Source: Cryomorphaceae bacterium (GTDB lineage Bacteria; Bacteroidota; Bacteroidia; Flavobacteriales_D; SKUL01). Taken from it: a DNA stretch of 61,740 bases. Every line of letters starts with the position of its first letter. Positions within the stretch are counted from its first letter, which is position 1. The notes beneath the pieces are model-generated. The model was not told the origin of the DNA and searched no databases. It was given only the letters and a program-made list of their open reading frames with translations. Where the stretch lies: contig REDV01000066.1 of the NCBI GenBank assembly GCA_007695365.1, positions 1 through 61,740 of the forward strand, given 5' to 3'. Of the stretch, positions 43,337 to 52,068 are shown piece by piece. The translations under genes and the position numbers were made by a program.

Positions 43337-44178
43337 TCCTCAATCAGTGTTGTATCCATGATGGAAAAAAGCGTGTCAGGTTGCATGAGGTGCACTGCAG
43401 CAGTGTCGAGGGTGAGGTATAAATCGACTGTAGAGCCCATGGGAACCACCCTTTTGGTTTTCTTGCTGAACGCGGGAGATTGCCTGTAAACCAAAGCCTG
43501 CAGGGTGTCCTCACCTGTGGTACAATCAATACAATCGAGTACCCCGCCCAGCAGCAGCGTATTGGCAAACATCAAATCACGCGCTTCGGAAAAGGCCATT
43601 CCCCTCAAATCAGGCAATAACACCCTACCTTCCTTTCCTCCTCCCAGCACCAACGTTATTTTCTCACCCTTGGTGAGCTTGGTTCCCGGCTTAAGTTTTC
43701 TGCCTTTGTAGCGTTGCTCCAACACGCAATCCAAACAAATATCGGGTCTGTAAATCAATGAGTCGGTCCCCAACCCCATGGCTTCCATAATGGCAAGGGC
43801 CTGTCTTTTTGAAAGCCCTTCCATATCTCTTACCGTAACCACCGGGGGCTGTGTGGCATTGACCGTAAGAAATACCTTGCGGTTCTCCTTTACCGATGAG
43901 CGAGGCAGCGGGTTTTGGTTTACCACCGATCCCGGCGCATGCGCATCACTGTAGAGTGAATCAATGATTACGTAGCGTAGTTTGTGCTTCTCAAACAAGT
44001 AATCGAGTGAGTCCAGTGATACATGGGTAAAATCAGGCACCTCTATGTGCGCTCCGTGACGTGTATAGCTCTTGAGATAATGCATGGTTCCCAGCACGAT
44101 TCCGCCAATCACAAAAGCTGCAATCAACACATTGATCCACAGAGCCCTGCTAAAGAGAAAAAAGAAAAGGTTTTTCAT
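43333..44178 (-). CDS. Membrane-anchored protein with three PASTA domains
   Basis: The 281-residue protein has a short cytosolic N-terminus, one membrane helix (ALWINVLIAAFVIGGIVLG) and three successive PASTA repeats: IEVPDFTHVSLDSLDYL..., VVTVRDMEGLSKRQALAIM..., and VLLPDLRGMAFSEARDLM.... Each carries the NQNP/QSP-like turn. PASTA domains bind peptidoglycan or muropeptides, usually on Ser/Thr kinases or penicillin-binding proteins. Here no kinase or transpeptidase domain exists. It leads the coupled unit with the T9SS gene and rluD, and has the best promoter of this part. Confidence 0.88.
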   Translation of the reverse strand: MKNLFFFLFSRALWINVLIAAFVIGGIVLGTMHYLKSYTRHGAHIEVPDFTHVSLDSLDYLFEKHKLRYVIIDSLYSDAHAPGSVVNQNPLPRSSVKENRKVFLTVNATQPPVVTVRDMEGLSKRQALAIMEAMGLGTDSLIYRPDICLDCVLEQRYKGRKLKPGTKLTKGEKITLVLGGGKEGRVLLPDLRGMAFSEARDLMFANTLLLGGVLDCIDCTTGEDTLQALVYRQSPAFSKKTKRVVPMGSTVDLYLTLDTAAVHLMQPDTLFSIMDTTLIEE

Positions 44179-44203
44179 TCAGTACGTGCGCGATGTAGGC
44201 GAG

Positions 44204-44231
44204 CAAATATACTACTTTGGGCTTTGGACAA
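44204..44231 (-). promoter_or_regulatory. Promoter of the PASTA-T9SS-rluD operon
   Basis: On the minus strand TTG (44231-44229), a 17-base spacer and TATATTTG (44211-44204) match the Bacteroidota consensus exactly. The ATG is 26 bases downstream. Confidence 0.75.
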
Positions 44232-44322
44232 CTCGAATCGTGTTCTCCCTTACAACAAGGATATTCAACATTTATTGTGGAATACTTTGGCTGCAAAACA
44301 AGCATGCAGCAAAGGGCGGTTG

Positions 44323-44330
44323 TACATTTG
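44323..44330 (+). promoter_or_regulatory. -7 box of ddl
   Basis: TACATTTG, an exact TAnnTTTG match ending 15 bases before the ddl ATG at 44346. Confidence 0.55.
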
Positions 44331-44345
44331 AGCAAAGCAGAAACA

Positions 44346-45317
44346 ATGACAGCCCCTAAGCGTATTGCAGTAGTTTGCGGTGGTTATACCGGCGAAAAGG
44401 CTATTTCGATGAAAAGTGCCGAGATGGTGATGAACAATATTGACCGGCAAAAATTTGACCCTGTATTGGTTCGGATTGAACGCGACGGCTGGTGGGCTCA
44501 AGTAAACAAACTGGATATTCCGGTTGACAAAAATGACTTTTCAGTACGCATTCACGATGATGCCTTTCGGTTTGACGCAGCCCTCATTGCTATTCACGGC
44601 ACGCCGGGTGAAGACGGAAAACTGCAAGGTTATTTTGATATGATTGGTATGCCTTACCAAACGGGTGGTGTGCTAAACATGGCGCTTACTTTTGATAAGT
44701 TCCGCACGGTTTCGGCACTCCGCGAGGGGGGATTTCAGGTAGCACAATCTGTGGTGCTCAAAAACACCGACGCATTTAAGCCCGACGAAATCCTGACAAC
44801 CATCGGCTTACCGTGCTTTGTAAAACCCACCAACGCGGGTTCGAGCCTGGGAATATCGCGGGTTGACGAAGCAGAACAGCTTCCGGCAGCCATCGAAAAA
44901 GCCTTTGCCGAAAACCCCCATATTATGGTTGAAGCAATGGTGAGCGGAACTGAAATCACCTGTGGAGTGATGCGCATCAACGGCAAAACTACGGCTCTGC
45001 AAATCACAGAGATTGTATCGTACAATTCCTTTTTCGATTACGAAGCCAAGTACCGCGAAGACCGTCGCGAAGAAATCACCCCGGCCCGAATCGCTGAGCA
45101 AGACTTTGAAAATTGCCTGCGCACCTCCGAAGCGATATTCGATTTTCTGGACTGCCGGGGCGCTGCGCGGGTGGATTATATCTTGAACGAAAACGGGCTT
45201 TTTTGTATCGAAATCAACACCGTGCCGGGTATGTCCGAAGTGAGCATTTTACCCCAGCAATGTGAAGCATGTGGAATGAGTAAAACGGAGCTGATAACCC
45301 AAATGCTCGAAGGCTAA
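44346..45317 (+). CDS. ddl: D-alanine-D-alanine ligase
   Basis: The 323-residue ATP-grasp enzyme starts at ATG 44346; an extension to 44217 would cross its own promoter. Motifs include the N-terminal CGGYTGEKAISMKSA, LIAIHGTPGEDGKLQGYFD, FVKPTNAGSSLGISRVD and the active-site INTVPGMSEVSILPQQ. It joins two D-alanines for peptidoglycan synthesis in the cytosol. It is divergent from the PASTA operon (both envelope functions) and convergent with the next gene. Confidence 0.95.
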   Translation: MTAPKRIAVVCGGYTGEKAISMKSAEMVMNNIDRQKFDPVLVRIERDGWWAQVNKLDIPVDKNDFSVRIHDDAFRFDAALIAIHGTPGEDGKLQGYFDMIGMPYQTGGVLNMALTFDKFRTVSALREGGFQVAQSVVLKNTDAFKPDEILTTIGLPCFVKPTNAGSSLGISRVDEAEQLPAAIEKAFAENPHIMVEAMVSGTEITCGVMRINGKTTALQITEIVSYNSFFDYEAKYREDRREEITPARIAEQDFENCLRTSEAIFDFLDCRGAARVDYILNENGLFCIEINTVPGMSEVSILPQQCEACGMSKTELITQMLEG

Positions 45318-45326
45318 ACCGGAGGT

Positions 45327-46634
45327 CTATGCTTTGCGCAAATCAAAAAACACCACCGGTTTTCTGCTCATTTCCGGAAATTTACGGCGCTTGATTTCGG
45401 CGGCATCGCAAAACACAATATCGGGTGCAACGCGTAACCTGGCCCTGAACCGGTCTTTAATCACTTTGATGAACTTGTCGTCATTGCGCGATGACGCCAA
45501 ACATACCCGAATGGCATCGGTGCCGAGGTCGTTGGTGTAAACCTCCACAAGGTAGTCGTCCACTCCGTCAATGTGATGCAGCACGTCATACAGTGCGGGC
45601 GGGTAAAGAGTGGTTCCTTTGAATTTTATCATTTGCTGTTTGCGCCCCACCACCGGACTCAATCGCATGGTGGTTCTTCCACAGGCGCATGGATCGCGGT
45701 GTGCTATACAGAGGTCACCGGTTTTGTAACGCAACAGCGGCGTTCCTTCCACTCCGAGGGTTGTAATCACCACCTCGCCCACTTCGCCATCGCCAACGGG
45801 CAAATGATGATCATCCAGCAGCTCAACCACTATAAGTTCAGGCAATTGATGCCCACCCACACCGTGCTCGCATTCGGTAAAAGCGGTTGACATTTCGGTA
45901 GAGGCATAGGTTGTATGTAAATCAATGGGCCAGTGATCCGCTATCCGTTTTCCCAATGTATTTAGCGAAAAATCTGCGTTGCGGAGCGGTTCGCCGATGC
46001 AAATCGCCTTCTTCACCGAACTGTTTTGAAAGTCGATATTATGTTCTCTTGCGTAGTCAATCATCTTCACCAAAAAAGAGGGAACCGCCACCAGCACAGT
46101 GGGCCTGAGTCGCATAATAGAATCCCACTGCAATTCGGGCATACCAGAACCTACGCGCACCACACCGGCACCCAGCTCGCGGGCGCCCAGAAAATAGGCC
46201 ATACCTGCCATAAAGCGGCGGTCAATGGTGGTCATAAGCTGAAAAACATCATCGCTGGTGAATCCTGCCACGGCAAAAGATCGAGCCTCATTGTAGGCCA
46301 GCCGCTGCAAATCATTCTCTGTGAGTGCCACCACCACAGGGTCGCCAAGTGTGCCACTGGTGGTTACATAGTCAATGATTTCTTTGCGGGGCACACAGAA
46401 AAAATCTTCGTTGTGCAAATGCAGATCCTCCTTGGTGGTTACCGGAAGTTGCTGCAAATCTGCCACCGTCCGAATTTCTTCAGCGCGGATGTTCATCTCT
46501 GCAAAGAGCGTTCGGTAATAAGGAGAGTACTCAGCCATATAGGCTACTTGTTCGCGCAGCTTCTCATCCTGCATGTGCGCAATGAACTCCGGTGCAGCAA
46601 AGTCAATGTTTTCCGTTGCGGAGTCTTTTTTCAT
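45327..46634 (-). CDS. PaaK-like AMP-forming CoA ligase
   Basis: The 435-residue protein resembles phenylacetate-CoA ligases: YSPYYRTLFAE near the N-terminus, ATP-binding YVTTSGTLGDPVVVAL, LLRYKTGDLCIAH, a Cys-rich PCACGRTTMRLSP, and GRKQQMIKFKGTTLYPPALYDVL. It should activate an aryl or acyl carboxylate as the CoA thioester; the substrate is not defined. Its ATG overlaps the stop of the upstream C45-type gene (ATGA), so the pair is translationally coupled and likely acts in one pathway. No other paa gene is nearby. Confidence 0.85.
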   Translation of the reverse strand: MKKDSATENIDFAAPEFIAHMQDEKLREQVAYMAEYSPYYRTLFAEMNIRAEEIRTVADLQQLPVTTKEDLHLHNEDFFCVPRKEIIDYVTTSGTLGDPVVVALTENDLQRLAYNEARSFAVAGFTSDDVFQLMTTIDRRFMAGMAYFLGARELGAGVVRVGSGMPELQWDSIMRLRPTVLVAVPSFLVKMIDYAREHNIDFQNSSVKKAICIGEPLRNADFSLNTLGKRIADHWPIDLHTTYASTEMSTAFTECEHGVGGHQLPELIVVELLDDHHLPVGDGEVGEVVITTLGVEGTPLLRYKTGDLCIAHRDPCACGRTTMRLSPVVGRKQQMIKFKGTTLYPPALYDVLHHIDGVDDYLVEVYTNDLGTDAIRVCLASSRNDDKFIKVIKDRFRARLRVAPDIVFCDAAEIKRRKFPEMSRKPVVFFDLRKA

Positions 46635-48292
46635 GGTTGGGCTTGATCGAGCAAATCGTTTAAATCTCTTTTCACCGAAGCGTAAGGAAGTGGTTTTCGC
46701 AGCGCTTTTTCCAAATAAGGTCTGGCTTTAGCGGGCTGGCCGCGCTGCAACCAATACTCGCCCACCAGCGCATAGCCCAGGTAATAATCCGGATTGAGGG
46801 CGATGTAATCATCCAAAGACAGCTCGTCTTCAAAAGCCTCGCGGTTTCGCAACACCCGCTGCATGGAGGAAGTCCAGCCTCTGAAACGCTCAAAATCCAT
46901 CATGGCCGGTGTTTGCACCCATGGGTGCGGAGCGATGCGCAAGCTATCCACAGACATTGCCTTGCCGGGCTGCGGGGCATTTTCGCCAAAAATAGCGTTC
47001 AAATCATAAGCGGTAAAGGCGCCCATTTGCCAGGGTGAGGAAGACACCCACGCCATACCGGATGAGGGCTTGAAGATAACACCGTGGTGCGCAATAAGCT
47101 GATTGATGGCCATGGGGTTCCCAAGCCCGAGCGACTCTCCTCCCACTCCGCCTTTGTGGCGAAGAAGGTCTGCTATGTGTTCAGGGTGTAGCGACGCGGT
47201 ATCGAGCAAGCTGTGCATCAGTTTATAGCGATAGGGCGAGTCGGAGGTTTCTTTCCAGGTTTGGTTGAGTTCGGTTTCGCTCAGGGCCTCGCTCTGAAAG
47301 TGATTGGAACAAACCAACGGAAATGTTTCGGGGCGAAAGAGATGCGCTTCATGGGGTGTTTTCTCGATAATGGCAGCAGCGTCGTCGCGAGCAGAGGCAA
47401 TCAGCAGCGATTCTGACACAAAGGTTTGCCGCTTTCGGGCAATGGCAAGGGCCTCATCAATGGTGGAAGCGTATTGCAAAATTTCGCGCGCCAGAATAGA
47501 AATGGGTGTGGCCGACGACGTGGGAACCTCCGAGGGGGCCGCGTTGAGGGTGATGGTTAAGCCGGCCTGATTCATCCCCGATACCACACCAATCATTCCC
47601 GGCCATGTTACCGAAAGAAAGGCATAGCCGCTGTCGGGTTTTACGAGCGCCACAATTTTATTCTCGGCGAAGCCATCGCCCACATAAAAATCAAAATTGC
47701 GCCCCACCACCAGTTCGCTGTCTTCATCTTCGGTGGCAAATGAGGTACACCCCACAAGAGCAAGGTTTTGTAGCGCGTGACCAATATCGTGAGCCGCGTG
47801 GTAGTTCATGGCGCGGTCGTACTTCTGGCTTACAAAATCAAAAGTATCGGGCATGTGCATGGCCACTCCGAAAATTTCCTGCTGGTACTCGTTGATGACA
47901 TGCTTATTCATGTTTCTGTTGAAGAAGCCCACGAGGTACTTCAGAAAGCGAAGGTAGCTTTCATTGGGAACCAGTTCACGGATCTGGTCAATGAAATGCT
48001 TCTCCTGCACATAGAGCAGATCTTCGGCGAGTTTGCCGTGCACCACTCCCCTGCGAAAGGCGTTGCCTTCGAGGTACATCTCCCAATTTCCGTCGTTGTT
48101 AAGCACCAGAAACGATTCTCCTAGTCTGCGATCGGTGTGGCTGAGGTGTTCCGCTTTGAGCAACATCAAATCTTTATCCTGCACATCGGGTGGTTGCAGC
48201 TTAGACACGCTCTTGAGGTACACTAAGAACCCCGCTGCCAGTCCCAAAAAAACCAGCATCACCACTGCAGAAATCTGTAAGAAGCGTCTCAT
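46631..48292 (-). CDS. C45-type Ntn hydrolase / acyl-CoA:6-APA acyltransferase-like, membrane-anchored
   Basis: The 553-residue protein begins at ATG 48292 (MRRFLQISAVVMLVFLGLAAGF) with an N-terminal membrane anchor. After about 180 residues comes the Ntn-type core: LALVGCTSFATEDE (candidate nucleophile Cys182), VVGRNFDFYVGDG, and FLSVTWPGMIGVVSGMNQAGL, typical of the C45/phospholipase-B-like group. A TPR-like tail (YYLGYALVGEYWLQRG...AKARPYLEKAL) closes it. The family includes isopenicillin N acyltransferase and amide hydrolases, usually self-processed. It is coupled to a CoA ligase. Confidence 0.8.
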   Translation of the reverse strand: MRRFLQISAVVMLVFLGLAAGFLVYLKSVSKLQPPDVQDKDLMLLKAEHLSHTDRRLGESFLVLNNDGNWEMYLEGNAFRRGVVHGKLAEDLLYVQEKHFIDQIRELVPNESYLRFLKYLVGFFNRNMNKHVINEYQQEIFGVAMHMPDTFDFVSQKYDRAMNYHAAHDIGHALQNLALVGCTSFATEDEDSELVVGRNFDFYVGDGFAENKIVALVKPDSGYAFLSVTWPGMIGVVSGMNQAGLTITLNAAPSEVPTSSATPISILAREILQYASTIDEALAIARKRQTFVSESLLIASARDDAAAIIEKTPHEAHLFRPETFPLVCSNHFQSEALSETELNQTWKETSDSPYRYKLMHSLLDTASLHPEHIADLLRHKGGVGGESLGLGNPMAINQLIAHHGVIFKPSSGMAWVSSSPWQMGAFTAYDLNAIFGENAPQPGKAMSVDSLRIAPHPWVQTPAMMDFERFRGWTSSMQRVLRNREAFEDELSLDDYIALNPDYYLGYALVGEYWLQRGQPAKARPYLEKALRKPLPYASVKRDLNDLLDQAQP

Positions 48293-48304
48293 TTCAACTT
48301 TGCA

Positions 48305-48312
48305 CAAAGATA
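48305..48312 (-). promoter_or_regulatory. -7 box of the C45-PaaK pair
   Basis: TATCTTTG on the minus strand, exact consensus, 12 bases before the ATG at 48292. Confidence 0.5.
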
Positions 48313-48326
48313 ACTTCGCAAAGCAA

Positions 48327-48355
48327 TTGCAGGCCGCCACAGTGTTGTACCTTCG
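48327..48355 (+). promoter_or_regulatory. Promoter of the glycerophosphodiesterase gene
   Basis: TTG (48327-48329), 18-base spacer and TACCTTCG (48348-48355), one mismatch to the -7 consensus. The ATG is at 48373. Confidence 0.5.
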
Positions 48356-48372
48356 CAAAAACACCTTTGTTG

Positions 48373-49293
48373 ATGAAAGCGAGTACGGCGCAGTTTACAA
48401 AAACAATCACCATCTTTGGCCTCTTTGCCACGCTTATGGCCCAATGTACAACGGAAGAAACCACGCGCGAATTCAACCTGCAAGGTCATCGTGGATGCCG
48501 CGGTTTGATGCCTGAAAACACCATTCCTGCTTTTATCAAAGCTGTTGAAATTGGTGTGACCACGCTGGAATTGGATTTGGCCGTTTCGGCAGAAAATGAA
48601 TTGATTGTATCGCACGAGCCATATTTCAACTCAGATATTTGCCTGGATCCCGAGGGAAGGGAATTTGGCGATAATCAGGCGCTGGAGTACAACATTTACA
48701 AGATGACCTACGAGGAAATTGCCGCGTTTGATTGTGGCTCAAAACCTCATCCGCGCTTTCCGCACCAGGAGAATTTTCGGGTTTCCAAACCGCGTTTGGC
48801 CGATGTAATCGATCAGGTACATGACCATTGCAGGATGCACAACATATCGCTTCCGGAGTGGAACATGGAGATAAAATCGCGGCCCCACACCGACGATTCG
48901 TACCACCCGCGACCCGAAGTTTTTGTTGAATTGCTGCACAATCTACTGAAGGAGAAAAACATCACCGAACAAAGTACTGTGCAGAGTTTTGATATTCGGG
49001 TATTGCAAGCTTACCGCCAACTCGCTCCTGAAGTGCGGCTTGCGTTGCTGATTGACAACAACCTTGGTGGCCCCAAAAACATTGAGAAGTTGGGTTTTGT
49101 GCCGGAGATTTACAGTCCGTATTACGTGATGGTTACTCCCGATTTGGTAAAGTGGTGCCACAGTAAAGGAATGTTGATATACCCCTGGACGGTGAACGAA
49201 AAGCCCGCCATGCAGCAGATGTTGGATTACGGTGTGGATGGCTTGATTACGGATTACCCTGACCGTTTTCACGAATTGACCAAAGCTCAATAG
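48373..49293 (+). CDS. Glycerophosphodiester phosphodiesterase, lipoprotein
   Basis: The 306-residue protein uses ATG 48373, after two TTG codons. It has a signal peptide with lipobox TLMAQCTTEE, so it is anchored in the periplasm or outer membrane. GDPD motifs: GHRGCRGLMPENTIPAF (catalytic His and metal Glu), TTLELDLAVSAENELIVSHE, and a late WTVNEKPAMQQML...GLITDYPDR. It hydrolyses glycerophosphodiesters to an alcohol and glycerol 3-phosphate. It is divergent from the C45 gene and its end overlaps the convergent DCC gene by seven bases. Confidence 0.92.
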   Translation: MKASTAQFTKTITIFGLFATLMAQCTTEETTREFNLQGHRGCRGLMPENTIPAFIKAVEIGVTTLELDLAVSAENELIVSHEPYFNSDICLDPEGREFGDNQALEYNIYKMTYEEIAAFDCGSKPHPRFPHQENFRVSKPRLADVIDQVHDHCRMHNISLPEWNMEIKSRPHTDDSYHPRPEVFVELLHNLLKEKNITEQSTVQSFDIRVLQAYRQLAPEVRLALLIDNNLGGPKNIEKLGFVPEIYSPYYVMVTPDLVKWCHSKGMLIYPWTVNEKPAMQQMLDYGVDGLITDYPDRFHELTKAQ

Positions 49294-49697
49294 TCGTCCA
49301 GAAAACGCTCTCTCACTTCCGGATCGGGCATGGGACAAGCGTCCAGTTTTCCGAACCAGCGATAGCGGTTGCGCGCAACCCAATCGTAGATAACATTGGC
49401 AAATGACCGGGGCAGCCAACTGAATATCTGAAAAATACGCGGCCATCCCCGCAAATGACGAACGATATTGAAAAACGCTGCTGATTTTTCGTGGCTGGTT
49501 CCCGCTTCAAATACCACCACAGAATTCAGGTTTTGCCGTTGTGCAGTAGTGAGGTGCTCTTCGGCAATTTTACCCTGCAAAGTCGCAAAGCGAAAGACCT
49601 CCTTTTTGTCGTACTTCAACACCCATTGCACCGAGCGATTGCATAAACCGCAAAGACCGTCGTAAAAGAGAATAGGATGTTCAGGAGTGTTGCTCAT
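49287..49697 (-). CDS. DCC (DUF393) thiol-disulfide oxidoreductase-like protein
   Basis: The 136-residue protein starts at ATG 49697 (MSNTPEHPILFYDGLCGLCN); a TTG at 49718 is less likely. The DCC-family signature FYDGLCGLCNRSV carries a CxxC pair, followed by VFRFATLQGK and a C-terminal Trp/Arg-rich part (DWVARNRYRWFG). The family is thought to be a thioredoxin-like oxidoreductase but biochemical proof is limited. It is a single gene, convergent with the GDPD gene. Confidence 0.88.
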   Translation of the reverse strand: MSNTPEHPILFYDGLCGLCNRSVQWVLKYDKKEVFRFATLQGKIAEEHLTTAQRQNLNSVVVFEAGTSHEKSAAFFNIVRHLRGWPRIFQIFSWLPRSFANVIYDWVARNRYRWFGKLDACPMPDPEVRERFLDDY

Positions 49698-49741
49698 GTT
49701 TAGAGGGTGTCCTATCAACCAACCACTAAAGGTTGGGGTAT

Positions 49742-50899
49742 TTATTCGTTCAGTTCCTGCTCTGCTTCGATGGCTCGCTTGATGTTGATTTTTTTGCCGT
49801 CAAGATAAGGAACCACAAATGCATCGCCAATTCGTTTCTCGCGAATGTATGCTTTGGCGCGCGAAGCATCTTCATAGCTTGTGAACATGCCCGCGTAGTA
49901 GCGGATTTTTCCGTCGCCAAGGTCCTCGCCGGTAATCGGAAAAAGACCGTGAAAAGCATCCTGACCATCCGCTTTAAAGAAATAACCGAGCTGTATTCTG
50001 TACACCAGCCCTTCGGGCAACGGCTCGTTGATACCTACGTTTCGGTCGTCATAATAGCCGTGGCGATCGGTTTCAAAGCTACCCTCCGACCCCTGACCGG
50101 TGCTCTCACCACCTGATTCTCCTGCAATTGTATCATCCTGCTCCACCCGTATTTTCTGCATTTGCTTGTTGGCTTTCAGGAAAAGGTCATCCAATCGCTC
50201 TTTCTCTGCCAGCAGGGCGGCCAACTCCTGCTCCAGTCGTGCTCGCTCGTCTGGATCGGTTGTTTGCGCAATGCGGTCTTGAAGTTCCTTGATCCGCTCG
50301 TTGAGTGCGGTGAGTTTTTCTTCCAGATCGAGCAACAACCGCGTAAATGCCTGCTCATCGGCATCCAATCGAGCCACATGAAAATCTGTTTCGAGCTGCT
50401 GATATTGAAAATCTTCCTCGTCAGGTTTCAAATCCTTTGCAAGATGCAGCGACGCCTTGAAGAAATCAATTTTGGCGTGCATAAGGTCACTCAACACAGC
50501 TTCTACATAGGCCTGCATTCGGGCCAGTTTGTTGAAAGGATAAACATGGCGCAGCACTTCGTCGGCAATGCTCAATCGCTTTACACCGGTTTTAAGCAGA
50601 TATTCAACGGTGTCATTGGGCAGCATGAGGCTTAATGCGCTCTCTGCCAACTCATCGGATTTACGGATGTAGAACAACACCGTATCAACATCGGCCCTAA
50701 AGTCAGACAGGTCCGGTCGGTTTCCCGCTTGAAGTGAATACTGGTAGGCCTCCTCGGCGTAGCGCGCTGCCGATAGCGCGGCATTTTGCGATTCGGCGCT
50801 TTGGTAGTAACTGCGTTCAATATAATCTATGGGTTGGGCCAGACCCAACCGGGGCATTGTAAAAACCGCTACACAACCGATGAGAATGAGCCATTTCAT
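49742..50899 (-). CDS. Exported coiled-coil protein with SPOR-like C-terminus
   Basis: The 385-residue protein has a signal peptide (MKWLILIGCVAVFTMPRLGLAQ). It continues with helical segments with TPR-like character (QNAALSAARYAEEAYQYSLQ), and a long charged coiled coil (about 185-245; LEEKLTALNERIKELQDRI, ARLEQELAALLAEK). A Gly/Ser/Glu linker precedes a C-terminal 80 residues resembling a SPOR/ferredoxin-like fold (YRIQLGYFFKADGQ...IRYYAGMFTSYEDASRAKAYI). SPOR domains bind denuded peptidoglycan. The assignment of SPOR is moderate; the exact role is unknown. Confidence 0.75.
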   Translation of the reverse strand: MKWLILIGCVAVFTMPRLGLAQPIDYIERSYYQSAESQNAALSAARYAEEAYQYSLQAGNRPDLSDFRADVDTVLFYIRKSDELAESALSLMLPNDTVEYLLKTGVKRLSIADEVLRHVYPFNKLARMQAYVEAVLSDLMHAKIDFFKASLHLAKDLKPDEEDFQYQQLETDFHVARLDADEQAFTRLLLDLEEKLTALNERIKELQDRIAQTTDPDERARLEQELAALLAEKERLDDLFLKANKQMQKIRVEQDDTIAGESGGESTGQGSEGSFETDRHGYYDDRNVGINEPLPEGLVYRIQLGYFFKADGQDAFHGLFPITGEDLGDGKIRYYAGMFTSYEDASRAKAYIREKRIGDAFVVPYLDGKKINIKRAIEAEQELNE

Positions 50900-50994
50900 G
50901 TGCAGTTACAATGATAGCTTCACCGTGCCAAAGGCAGCCGGAAGCGAGGGATTGTTTTCAACAAAAACGCGGTGACAATTTTGGGGCTCAAAAC

Positions 50995-51025
50995 TTGGTA
51001 GTGGTAAAAATGACCTGCATATTTG
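50995..51025 (+). promoter_or_regulatory. Probable promoter of the outer-membrane protein gene
   Basis: TTG (50995-50997), 20-base spacer and CATATTTG (51018-51025; first base off consensus). A start of transcription near 51030 favours ATG 51047 as the start codon. Confidence 0.4.
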
Positions 51026-51046
51026 AACATGCCAATCTGTTTCCCT

Positions 51047-52066
51047 ATGCGTCGCCTCGCCCTCACAGCACTAAGCCTTTGCTTGTGTACACATTACGGC
51101 TTTTCAGAGCCACACAACCCGAATGCAGAAACAGACCTTACAAGGCACTCATTGCTTCTGCAGAAAAAACCTTCGGGCCAACCTCCTAAAATTTTTAACG
51201 GTTTCTCGCTGGGAGGCAATGTGGGCGTTAGTTGGTTTTTGGGAGATTTAGCGGCCTACAAAATAGCCCCTCCGCTCGATCAATTGAGTGGAAACACCGG
51301 TTACAACTGGAGCGTTTTTGCCCGTCGCGAAATCAAATACGGATTGGCTGCCAAGTTGCAATACGACAAAGGAACGTTGAGTGGTGGAAGAGCGGTTGGA
51401 AATGAATCTCCTCATGTGCGTTTCGAAACAGATTATCAAGCCATCAACCTCATGCTCAGCTTTGACCTGGTAGGTGCCGTTTCCAAACCCGATCACAAAG
51501 GCCGGTTTTACCTGCTGGCTGAGATTGGCGGAGGTGTTACTTTTTACCGCTCACTGAGTTTCTGGGGAGAAGGCCCTGAATTGGTTCGGGATTTTGAAGG
51601 TTACACAACCCAGGATGAACCTGCCACGCAGCGCTACCAGAACATGGAGCGGGCACCCATGGCCCGAACCATGAACATTCCTGTGGGAGTTACTGCAGGT
51701 TATATGCTCAATCACAGGCTGGATGTAAACGCCCAGGTTACACTGAACAACGTAATGACCGACCGGCTTGAGACTTGGGCGCGTGACCGCTCAGCTCGCG
51801 ACAAGTACGCTTTTGCCACTGTTGGGCTGCGATACAACTTTAACCGAACCGAGGATGATTTTCCGGAGCGGAAAAGAAAGAAGAACAATAAAAAATCAGG
51901 CAAGGGCGACAAGGTTTCTCCCAACGAGCTGGATTTGGGCGACAAACTGAAACCTGTGAAAGGTTTTAAATCTCGTAAAAAACGTGAGGATGAACTCATG
52001 CGGGCTATGATGCGGATGTACGAGTTGCAATTGCAACTTTTTCAGATGCAGTATCTCACTCACTGA
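51047..52066 (+). CDS. Outer-membrane beta-barrel protein with basic C-terminal tail
   Basis: The 339-residue protein begins at ATG 51047, giving a signal peptide (MRRLALTALSLCLCTHYGFS); ATG 51029 is an alternative. Residues about 50-260 form amphipathic strands typical of small outer-membrane barrels (GGNVGVSWFLGDL, LAAKLQYDKGTL, FYLLAEIGGGVTFYRSL, YAFATVGLRYNF). After the barrel a Lys-rich stretch (RKRKKNNKKSGKGDK) and a Met/Gln-rich helix (MRAMMRMYELQLQLFQMQ) follow, unusual for a barrel. The gene is convergent with the Wzi-like gene. Confidence 0.78.
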   Translation: MRRLALTALSLCLCTHYGFSEPHNPNAETDLTRHSLLLQKKPSGQPPKIFNGFSLGGNVGVSWFLGDLAAYKIAPPLDQLSGNTGYNWSVFARREIKYGLAAKLQYDKGTLSGGRAVGNESPHVRFETDYQAINLMLSFDLVGAVSKPDHKGRFYLLAEIGGGVTFYRSLSFWGEGPELVRDFEGYTTQDEPATQRYQNMERAPMARTMNIPVGVTAGYMLNHRLDVNAQVTLNNVMTDRLETWARDRSARDKYAFATVGLRYNFNRTEDDFPERKRKKNNKKSGKGDKVSPNELDLGDKLKPVKGFKSRKKREDELMRAMMRMYELQLQLFQMQYLTH

Positions 52067-52068
52067 TT

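Noticed and set aside
45327-46634. Phenylacetate degradation operon
   Set aside because: Only the ligase-like gene is present; no paaABCDE or hydratase genes adjoin.
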